From: HGM13010 sp934527315
GTDB taxonomy: Bacteria; Bacillota; Clostridia; Oscillospirales; Oscillospiraceae
DNA: 64,000 bases
Assembly: GCA_934527315.1 (NCBI GenBank)
Contig: CAKTAK010000006.1
Coordinates: 1 to 64,000, forward strand
Reading direction: 5' to 3'
Positions 9,424 to 16,027 of the stretch are shown here, piece after piece. Below the pieces are notes generated by a model that saw only the letters and a list, made by a program, of their open reading frames with translations, made no database searches and was not told the DNA's origin. Position 1 is the stretch's first letter, and each line of letters begins with the position of its first letter. A program made the position numbers and the translations under genes.

Positions 9424-10593
9424 TTAAACAGCGCCCGGATTCTGCCAAAGGGCAGACCGGCTGCGGAGCCGGGCCACTGCGGCGGGAATGACCGCCAATA
9501 AGGTATCCACGTCCTCGTCGGTGGTGCCCCGTCCCAACGTCAGACGGAGGGAGGCGCTTGCCAACCGGGGGGAACGGCCGATGGCCAACAGTACATGACT
9601 GGGTTCCAGAGAGCCGGAGGCGCAGGCGGACCCGGAGGAGGCACAGATTCCCGCCTCGTCCAGCAGGAGCAGCAGACTTTCCCCGGCAATGCCGGCAAAG
9701 GAAACGTTCACGTTGCCGGGCAAGCGCTGTATGGGGTCTCCGTTCAGCACAGTTTGGGGAATGGTCAGCAGACCGGCAATCAATCGGTCCCGTAGGGCGA
9801 AAAGCCGCCGGGATTCCTGCTCCAAAATACCGCAGGATTCCTGCAAGGCTGCGGCCATAGCCGCAATCCCCGGAACGTTTTCCGTGCCGCCCCGTTTGCC
9901 CCGTTCCTGCCCGCCCCCGGCAATCACCGGGGTCAGAGGGATTCCGGCGCGGGTGTATAACAATCCCACACCCTTCGGCCCGTAAAACTTATGGGCGGAG
10001 AGGGAGAGAAAATCAATGTTCTGGGCCTGCACATCAATGGGCAGATGCCCTGCCGCCTGCACGGCGTCGGTGTGGAACAACACTCCCCGGTCACGGCACA
10101 GCCGGCCGATTTCGGCGATGGGCTGAATGGTGCCGATTTCGTTGTTGGCGAACATGACGGAGACCAATGCGGTGTCTTCCCGGAGTGCCTCGGCCACCTG
10201 CCCGGGGGAAATGATTCCATTCTCCGGGGGCGTCAGCAGTGTGACGGAAAAGCCTTCGCTTTCCAGCTGCTTTAGGGTATTCAGCACGGCGTGATGTTCA
10301 AAGGCTGTGGAAATCAGATGGGTTTTGCCCCGGGTCCGCCCCAACAGCGCTCCGGAGCGAATGGCCATGGTGTCGGCCTCGCTGCCCCCGGAGGTGAATG
10401 TAATTTCCCGGGGCGCGGCGCAGATGCACCGGGCAATGGATTCCCGGGCGGTTTGCAGCGCCTGCGCGGCGGCTTGCCCAATCCGGTGCTGACTGGAGGG
10501 GTTGCCGTAGACGGATTGCAAATAGGGCAGCATGGCATTGACGGCAGCGGTACTCATAGGTGTGGTTGCTGCGTAATCCGCATAAAGTTCCAT
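9424..10593 (-). CDS. nifS: Cysteine desulfurase (NifS/IscS family)
   Basis: The 389-residue PLP enzyme opens MELYADYAATTPMS. The PLP lysine lies in SLSAHKFYGPKGVG and the catalytic cysteine in SSGSACASGS, the group I (NifS/IscS) pattern. It removes sulfur from cysteine for iron-sulfur cluster assembly or tRNA thiolation. AAGGAGG lies 6 nt before the ATG. No iscU, nifU or iscR partner is adjacent, so which pathway it feeds is open. It sits downstream of the feo genes in the same orientation but has its own promoter and a terminator in front. Confidence 0.95.
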   Translation of the reverse strand: MELYADYAATTPMSTAAVNAMLPYLQSVYGNPSSQHRIGQAAAQALQTARESIARCICAAPREITFTSGGSEADTMAIRSGALLGRTRGKTHLISTAFEHHAVLNTLKQLESEGFSVTLLTPPENGIISPGQVAEALREDTALVSVMFANNEIGTIQPIAEIGRLCRDRGVLFHTDAVQAAGHLPIDVQAQNIDFLSLSAHKFYGPKGVGLLYTRAGIPLTPVIAGGGQERGKRGGTENVPGIAAMAAALQESCGILEQESRRLFALRDRLIAGLLTIPQTVLNGDPIQRLPGNVNVSFAGIAGESLLLLLDEAGICASSGSACASGSLEPSHVLLAIGRSPRLASASLRLTLGRGTTDEDVDTLLAVIPAAVARLRSRSALWQNPGAV

Positions 10594-10633
10594 GCCGTCC
10601 TCCTTAAACCTATCGAATTTATGGGCAAGAAAA

Positions 10634-10662
10634 ACGATACCACAAGAAACCTACTTTGTCAA
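10634..10662 (-). promoter_or_regulatory. promoter of the cysteine desulfurase gene
   Basis: On the minus strand TTGACA (10657-10662), a 17-bp spacer and TATCGT (10634-10639) lie about 40 bp upstream of the start codon. Confidence 0.7.
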
Positions 10663-10685
10663 TAGGGAATGCCGAAATATATCGA

Positions 10686-10742
10686 CAGAAAAAAGAGGAG
10701 CTGCCTCTTATAATTCGGAAGAATCATGTTGAGACAGCTCCT
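10686..10742 (-). terminator. terminator of the feo operon
   Basis: A 12-bp stem with one mismatch (10696-10707/10731-10742) and a loop of about 23 nt, followed on the minus strand by a T-rich tail (six T). It overlaps the 3' end of the last feo gene. Confidence 0.65.
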
Positions 10743-10884
10743 GAGTATTTGATGGATTGCGGGTGGTGCAGGATTGTCCGCAATGGGAGCAATCCCCGCT
10801 GCACCCGCCGGTTTTCCCGGCGCGAATGGAGCGGAGCGCCCAGACAAGCCAGACCGCGAGAACCAGTAAAATAATCACAGCCAT
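10708..10884 (-). CDS. FeoB-associated Cys-rich membrane protein
   Basis: A 58-residue protein with one N-terminal membrane helix (MAVIILLVLAVWLVWALRSI), a short basic stretch and a cysteine cluster, GGCSGDCSHCGQSC. This is the architecture of the small proteins found after feoB in many Firmicutes; their precise role in iron transport is not settled. The start at 10884 is chosen because AAGGTG precedes it and it lies 10 bp after the feoB stop, so the two are translated from one message. Longer reading frames upstream would run into feoB. Confidence 0.85.
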   Translation of the reverse strand: MAVIILLVLAVWLVWALRSIRAGKTGGCSGDCSHCGQSCTTRNPSNTQELSQHDSSEL

Positions 10885-10894
10885 GGCGCGCACC

Positions 10895-13240
10895 TTACAG
10901 CAAATGGCCCACCCAGAACACCAGACATGCCACCAACCATGCAATTACGCACTGGGTCAGGCACATGCCCACGGCCCATTTGGTGCCAAGCTCCCGCTTG
11001 ACAGAGGCAATGGCTGCCACGCAGGGGGTGTACAGCAGGCAGAACACCAGAAAGCTTACCGCAGCCAGCGGGGTCAAAACGGCAGCCAATCCGGCGGTGC
11101 CGCCCAACAGCACGGTCAGCGTACTGACAACGCTTTCCTTGGCCATAAAGCCGGTAATCAGCGCCGTGCTCAGCCGCCAATCGTCCAGACCCAAGGGCGT
11201 GAACAAGGGGGCAATCAGACCGCCCAGCATGGCCAGCAGGCTCTGGGAGGAGTCATGGACCACGTTCAGCCGTGCGTCAAAGGTTTGCAGGAACCAAATG
11301 ACAATGGTGGCCACGAAAATCACGGTAAATGCCCGGGTGACAAAGTCCTTGGCTTTGTCATACATCAGCTTGCCCACGTTTTTGGCACCGGGCATACGGT
11401 AGTTGGGCAGCTCCATGACGAACGGCACGGGCTCGCCCTTGAATGCAGCGGTTTTCAGAATCAAAGCAAAGACAATGGCCACGATGATGCCTGTAAAGTA
11501 CAGGGCAATCATCACCAACGGGGCATTTTTCGGGAAGAAAAATGCGGAGAACGTGGCATAAATGGGCAATTTTGCGGAGCAGGACATAAACGGTGTCAGA
11601 AGAATGGTCATTTTCCGGTCGCGCTCCGAGGGCAGCGTTCTGGTGGCCATAATGGCGGGAACAGAGCAGCCGAAACCAATCAGCATGGGCACAAAGCTGC
11701 GGCCGGACAATCCGATTTTTCGCAGCAGCTTATCCATCACAAAGGCCACCCGGGCCATATAGCCGCTGTCCTCCAGAATGGACAGGAAGAAGAACAACAC
11801 CACGATGATGGGCATAAATGACAACACGCTGCCCACGCCGGTAAAGATACCGTCAATGATGAGGGAACGGACCACGGGATTCAAGCCGTAGGCAATTAGG
11901 GCGGAATTGCACACCCCGGTAAGCCAATTAATGCCCATGGCCAGCCAATCCGACAGCGCGCTGCCGATGACGCCGAAGGTCAGCCAGAACACCAATGCCA
12001 TAATGCCGATGAAGGAGGGAATTGCCGTCCAACGGCCGGTCAGCACCTGGTCGATTTTGGCGCTGCGGGCGTGTTCCTTGCTCTCCCGGGGCTTTACCAC
12101 GGTTGCGTCGCAGACTTTTTCGATAAAGCTGAACCGCATGTCCGCCAGAGCGGCTTGCCGCTCCTTGCCGCACTCCTGCTCCATCTGGGTGACGATATGC
12201 TCGATGGCGTCCTGCTCGTTGGGGTCCAACTGCAGAGCCTTGAGAATCAGCGGGTCGCCCTCCACCAGCTTGGTGGCGGCGAAGCGGAGGGGAATGCCTG
12301 CGGCAGCGGCATGGTCGTCAATCAAATGCTCAATGCCATGAATGCAGCGGTGCACCGCGCCGCCGTCCCGCCCGTAGGGCTCGCAGAAGTCCCGGCGGCC
12401 GGGCTGCTCCCGGTATTTGGCCACATGAAGGGCATGACGGACCAATTCCTCAATGCCCTCGTTTTTGGCCGCGGAAATGGGCACCACGGGAATGCCCAAA
12501 AGCTCTTCCAAACGGTTGACCTGAATGGTGCCGCCGTTATTCAGAACCTCGTCCATCATGTTCAGCGCCAGTACCATGGGAATATCCAGCTCAATCAGCT
12601 GCATGGTCAGGTACAGATTTCGCTGAATGTTGGTGGCGTCCACAATGTTGATGATGCCGGAGGGGTGCTCGTCCAGCAAAAACTGCCGGGTGACCACCTC
12701 TTCGCTGGTGTAGGGGGACAGGGAATAAATTCCCGGCAGGTCGGTAATCACGGCCTCGCTGTGCCCCCGAATGGTGCCGTCTTTCCGGTCCACGGTAACG
12801 CCGGGGAAGTTGCCCACATGCTGATTGGAGCCGGTGAGCTGATTGAACAGCGTGGTTTTTCCGCAGTTTTGGTTGCCGGCTAAGGCAAAGGTGATGGGCT
12901 GCCCGTCGGGAATGGGGGGCTGCCCGGTGCGGACGTGGTAAATGCCCATTTCGCCGGTTTGCGGGTGGTTGATGTCCGGCGCTACGGTGCCGGCGGCCTT
13001 TTCATGGGCGGAATGGACCTTCTGCAAGGTGATATGCGCCGCGTCCGCTTTCCGCAGGGTCAGCTCATACCCCCGCACAGTCAGCTGCAGGGGGTCGCCC
13101 ATGGGGGCGGTTTTCACCAAGGTGACTTCCGTTCCGGGGGTCAAACCCATGTCCAGAATATGTTTTTTCAGAGAAAGCTCTGCGCAGTTCACCGATTCAA
13201 TATAGGCGTCCTGCCCGGGCTTTAATTCGTCTAAGGTCAT
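10895..13240 (-). CDS. feoB: FeoA-FeoB fusion, ferrous iron transporter
   Basis: The 781-residue protein joins a FeoA SH3-like domain (residues about 1-75, MTLDELKPGQDAYIESV...) to a full FeoB. The G domain has G1 GNQNCGKTT (122-130), VGNFPGVT (142-149), DLPG (167-170) and NMMD (228-231). The C-terminal half holds the Gate/Nucleos membrane domains, with about 8-10 hydrophobic segments and the conserved PMLIGFGCSVPAIMATR stretch. It imports Fe(II) across the cytoplasmic membrane, the usual iron form under anoxia. FeoA and FeoB are separate genes in many bacteria; here they are one chain. GAGGA precedes the ATG. The promoter overlaps a palindromic operator, implying iron-dependent repression. 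Confidence 0.96.
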   Translation of the reverse strand: MTLDELKPGQDAYIESVNCAELSLKKHILDMGLTPGTEVTLVKTAPMGDPLQLTVRGYELTLRKADAAHITLQKVHSAHEKAAGTVAPDINHPQTGEMGIYHVRTGQPPIPDGQPITFALAGNQNCGKTTLFNQLTGSNQHVGNFPGVTVDRKDGTIRGHSEAVITDLPGIYSLSPYTSEEVVTRQFLLDEHPSGIINIVDATNIQRNLYLTMQLIELDIPMVLALNMMDEVLNNGGTIQVNRLEELLGIPVVPISAAKNEGIEELVRHALHVAKYREQPGRRDFCEPYGRDGGAVHRCIHGIEHLIDDHAAAAGIPLRFAATKLVEGDPLILKALQLDPNEQDAIEHIVTQMEQECGKERQAALADMRFSFIEKVCDATVVKPRESKEHARSAKIDQVLTGRWTAIPSFIGIMALVFWLTFGVIGSALSDWLAMGINWLTGVCNSALIAYGLNPVVRSLIIDGIFTGVGSVLSFMPIIVVLFFFLSILEDSGYMARVAFVMDKLLRKIGLSGRSFVPMLIGFGCSVPAIMATRTLPSERDRKMTILLTPFMSCSAKLPIYATFSAFFFPKNAPLVMIALYFTGIIVAIVFALILKTAAFKGEPVPFVMELPNYRMPGAKNVGKLMYDKAKDFVTRAFTVIFVATIVIWFLQTFDARLNVVHDSSQSLLAMLGGLIAPLFTPLGLDDWRLSTALITGFMAKESVVSTLTVLLGGTAGLAAVLTPLAAVSFLVFCLLYTPCVAAIASVKRELGTKWAVGMCLTQCVIAWLVACLVFWVGHLL

Positions 13241-13268
13241 TGTCGTTTTCCTCGATTTTCGACAGCAG

Positions 13269-13298
13269 ATTAGTGTCGGCTAATTAGCCAACACTAAT
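13269..13298. promoter_or_regulatory. 30-bp palindromic operator of feo, probably metal-responsive
   Basis: A near-perfect 30-bp palindrome (one mismatch) is centred on TAATTA, with half-sites TTAGTGTCGGCTAA and TTAGCCAACACTAA. It overlaps the -10 element and the predicted transcription start of feoAB. The TTAG...CTAA half-sites resemble DtxR/IdeR-type boxes more than a Fur box. The regulator is not encoded nearby, so its identity is inference. Confidence 0.75.
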
Positions 13299-13324
13299 TA
13301 TATACGATTCCATAGGGAAGTCAA
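13297..13324 (-). promoter_or_regulatory. promoter of the feo operon
   Basis: On the minus strand TTGACT (13319-13324), a 16-bp spacer and TATAAT (13297-13302). The -10 is embedded in the operator palindrome. Confidence 0.75.
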
Positions 13325-13335
13325 TGGAAACCGGG
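13315..13335 (+). repeat. 21-bp direct repeat, copy 1
   Basis: This 21-bp stretch, which includes the -35 element of feo, recurs exactly at 13717-13737. The two copies flank the small membrane-protein gene. Confidence 0.8.
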
Positions 13336-13368
13336 AGAAAAAATCCCCGGACGCTTAGCGTCCGGGGA
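13336..13368 (-). terminator. terminator of the small membrane-protein gene
   Basis: A 12-bp GC-rich stem (13344-13355/13357-13368, very tight loop) followed on the minus strand by a T-run read from the A-rich stretch 13336-13343. Confidence 0.8.
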
Positions 13369-13378
13369 AGCGCGAAAT

Positions 13379-13645
13379 TCAAACGAAATAACGCAAACAA
13401 AGGGTTTCACCCAAAAAGACAAGAACCGCGGCAATCAATGCATTCAGATATCTATTTTTGCAAAACGGTTGGAAATGCGCCGTGCAAGTAAAAATAAGGA
13501 TGGGACAGATGTCCTCTGATGCGCTCCAAAACCAATCTGGGACAAAATCATGGTTCACAGCGCCGAACAGCCAGTGATTCAATACAATCAGAAGCACAAT
13601 GGCGGCTCCATACAAAATTTTCAGAAAAATGGATTGAAAGCGCAT
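13379..13645 (-). CDS. Small hypothetical membrane protein
   Basis: An 88-residue protein beginning MRFQSIFLKILYGAAIVLLI, with two or three hydrophobic segments (about residues 8-26, 40-55 and 70-85) and two cysteines. No family was recognised. The start at 13645 is chosen over a longer frame because AGAGGTGAT lies about 8 nt upstream. It is bounded by its own terminator and by the two copies of a 21-bp repeat, suggesting the gene or its flank was duplicated or inserted at the feo promoter edge. Confidence 0.6.
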   Translation of the reverse strand: MRFQSIFLKILYGAAIVLLIVLNHWLFGAVNHDFVPDWFWSASEDICPILIFTCTAHFQPFCKNRYLNALIAAVLVFLGETLCLRYFV

Positions 13646-13716
13646 AGCTATATCACCTCTTTCAGATGTCAACGGAAAAGAGTGAAAATGCACAAAAATG
13701 ACGTCTGACTTCAAAC

Positions 13717-13737
13717 GGGAAGTCAATGGAAACCGGG
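13717..13737 (+). repeat. 21-bp direct repeat, copy 2
   Basis: Exact copy of 13315-13335, here upstream of the small membrane-protein gene. The surrounding bases differ. Confidence 0.8.
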
Positions 13738-13754
13738 GAATGGGAACCCCGCCT

Positions 13755-14510
13755 TTATTGCTCTAAACGCATTAAGGAGACATAGTCTTCCTGGAGCCGG
13801 TTATAAATAACCTGTGCGCGATCCTGAGAAACGCCGATCTGAAGTGCCCGTGACTGCGCCTCCGCAGAGGATGTTATTTCGTCTACGGACGCTCTCAGAA
13901 CTTCACCAAAATCAAGGGGATTGATTGCCAATGCTAAGGCTTCGTTGATGAGCGTTGTAGCTTTGGATGCTGTGATAAACAGAGCCAAACCCTCCTCATC
14001 GGCATATATCTGGTTGACGGCATCACGGAAATTGTCCAAATCATTGGTATTTCCGGCGTGTTCAAAAGTCGTAAAGGAATAAATTGCATCGGAATTACCG
14101 GCAAAAGCTGGACAGGCTACATAGCACGAGGTTGAATTTCTGTAGTTATATGCATACTTTGAACGAGTGGTTCTACTCCCGGAAACCGTTTGCGGTTCTA
14201 TACCGGTTGGTTCATTTTCAATTACTTGTATTTCCGCAGAACCGTCATTTTTATAGGTTTGGACGGTGACTATTCCTTTCTCCAAATTGCCGACTGCACT
14301 GCGTTCTTTCACACCGGTGTCATGGGCATAGCGCTCAATTGTCATGGTGTTCAACTTTTTATCATAGGAAATGACATAGTCGGCATCTGTACCCTGATAA
14401 AAAACAGAATCATCATCGACACCTGCGTTGACGCAGCCTGCAAATGCCATCCCGCTCAGGGATAGATACATTGCCAATGCTAACATCAAACATAAAATTT
14501 TCTTCATCAT
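13755..14510 (-). CDS. Secreted hypothetical protein
   Basis: A 251-residue protein with an N-terminal signal sequence (MMKKILCLMLALAMYLSLSG), ending at either an AFA|G signal peptidase site or a weak lipobox before Cys. The mature part is polar, with RYAHDTGVKERSAV and a C-terminal helical region (residues about 170-250). No domain was recognised. ATG 14510 is chosen from AAGGAG about 9 nt upstream; the ORF runs further but the extra N terminus is unlike a protein start. Codon use is more AT-rich than its neighbours, possibly a sign of recent acquisition. Confidence 0.65.
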   Translation of the reverse strand: MMKKILCLMLALAMYLSLSGMAFAGCVNAGVDDDSVFYQGTDADYVISYDKKLNTMTIERYAHDTGVKERSAVGNLEKGIVTVQTYKNDGSAEIQVIENEPTGIEPQTVSGSRTTRSKYAYNYRNSTSCYVACPAFAGNSDAIYSFTTFEHAGNTNDLDNFRDAVNQIYADEEGLALFITASKATTLINEALALAINPLDFGEVLRASVDEITSSAEAQSRALQIGVSQDRAQVIYNRLQEDYVSLMRLEQ

Positions 14511-14641
14511 CAGAATCATCTCCTTATTACGTGGGTGGTTGTGTGGTGAAGAACCATTTTTCAACATGCCATTGGAATCACTCTCTCCTTTGTTCGTATA
14601 TATTATACAAAATAAGTAAGAAAACGTCAATTGAAACAGTG

Positions 14642-14678
14642 CAAAAAAACGATGTCTGCGACTGGGTCGCAGACATCG
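14642..14678 (-). terminator. terminator of the activase operon
   Basis: A 12-bp perfect stem (14651-14662/14666-14677) with a 3-nt loop, followed on the minus strand by a run of T (A-run at 14643-14649 on the + strand). It lies just after the stop of the COG3581-like gene. Confidence 0.85.
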
Positions 14679-14704
14679 TAAATTCATTATGGGTGCGGGG
14701 ACGT

Positions 14705-16027
14705 TTATCCCACGGTGGCCGGTTCTTTTTCGGCGGAATCGGCGGATTCTTCCGCCTCCCGGCGGCGCTGTGCCTCCAGATTGGCCTTTGCGTTGGAGAG
14801 CATCAGTTTCAGTCGGTTTTCCTGATTCACCTTGGGGCTGCTGGCATCGTAGTCAATGGCGACGATGTTCACGTCCGGGTTCTTTTCCTTAATGGGTTTC
14901 ATCATGCCCTTGCCGCAAATGTGGTTGGGCAGGCAGCCGAAGGGCTGAGTGCAGACGATATTCTTGCAGCCGGTCTCAATCAGCTCCAGCATTTCACTGG
15001 TGAGCAGCCAACCCTCGCCCATTTTCGTGCCGATGCCCAGATAGCCCTCTGCCAAAGTCAGCGTGTGGGAAAAGTCCGTGGGCGCCACGAATCGACCGTC
15101 CTCCGCAATGGCGGCAGCCATGTCGTTTTTCTTGTGGTTCAGATAGTTGAAAGCAAGCTTGCAGCCGGCATGGGTCCAGAATCCCCGACCGTACAGCTCA
15201 TAGTCCATGATGTTGTTGTACACGCAGTACAGCATGAAGTCCATCAAACCGGGCACTACCACTTCGGCACCCTCGTCCACCAGAAACTGCTCCAGATTGT
15301 TGTTGCCCAAGGGGGAGTATTTCACGAAAATCTCACCCACCACGCCCACTTTTACGGCGTCCCGCTTTTCCACGGGGATGTTGGCGAATTCGTCGATGAT
15401 TTTCCGGTAATTCTCTTTCACCTGCGCATATCGGACCAATTTGCCCTTGCCCAGCTCCAGACCCAATTTGTGGGTCCATTTATCGGCCAGATTCTGGGCT
15501 GCGCCCTTTTCCACTTCATAGGGGCGGACCTGATTGACCAAGGTCATCAGCAGGTCGCCGTACAGCACGGCGTACATCATGCCCCGGAGTTTGGTGAGAT
15601 TCAGCCGGAATCCCGGGTGCTTTTCAATGCCCATCAGAGAGAAGGAAATCACGGGAATGTTGCCGTAGCCGGCTTTTTTCAGCGCCTTTCGCAGCAGGGA
15701 AATGTAGTTGCTGGCGCGGCAGCCGCCGCCGGTCTGGAACTGAATCAGGGCGATTTTATCCGGGTCATATTTTCCGGAATTGATGGCGTCCATGAACTGT
15801 CCGATGACCAGAATGGCGGGGTAGCAGGTGTCGTTATGTACATACTTCAAACCGGTTTCCGCAATCTCCGGGCCGTTGGTTTCCAACAGCTCCAGCTTGT
15901 AGCCGTAGGTTTCCATATAAGCCAGAATCATTTTGAAATGCATGGGCAGCATTGTGGGCACCAGAATGGTGTGCGTTTTAATCATCTCCTTGGTAAAGGG
16001 GACAAATTCTGCGCTGGATTTGCTCAT
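14705..16027 (-). CDS. Acyl-CoA dehydratase-like protein (COG3581/HgdB-related)
   Basis: A 440-residue protein related to 2-hydroxyacyl-CoA dehydratase subunits. Conserved cysteine sites are visible: NDTCYPAILVIGQF, TGGGCRASNYISLL and CTQPFGCLPNHICGKGMMK, likely cluster ligands. It overlaps the activase-type gene upstream by 4 bp (ATGA), so the two are translationally coupled. From family knowledge, this part is often the C-terminal section of one polypeptide of roughly 1400 residues together with the activase domains; here it is a separate gene. The physiological substrate is unknown. No dedicated 2-hydroxyacyl-CoA dehydratase alpha/beta pair or CoA transferase is adjacent. Confidence 0.8.
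   Translation of the reverse strand: MSKSSAEFVPFTKEMIKTHTILVPTMLPMHFKMILAYMETYGYKLELLETNGPEIAETGLKYVHNDTCYPAILVIGQFMDAINSGKYDPDKIALIQFQTGGGCRASNYISLLRKALKKAGYGNIPVISFSLMGIEKHPGFRLNLTKLRGMMYAVLYGDLLMTLVNQVRPYEVEKGAAQNLADKWTHKLGLELGKGKLVRYAQVKENYRKIIDEFANIPVEKRDAVKVGVVGEIFVKYSPLGNNNLEQFLVDEGAEVVVPGLMDFMLYCVYNNIMDYELYGRGFWTHAGCKLAFNYLNHKKNDMAAAIAEDGRFVAPTDFSHTLTLAEGYLGIGTKMGEGWLLTSEMLELIETGCKNIVCTQPFGCLPNHICGKGMMKPIKEKNPDVNIVAIDYDASSPKVNQENRLKLMLSNAKANLEAQRRREAEESADSAEKEPATVG

Noticed and set aside
10757..11821. A 354-codon Gln/His-rich frame antisense to feoB
   Set aside because: Composition is that of a reversed GC-rich membrane-protein gene; feoB is certain.
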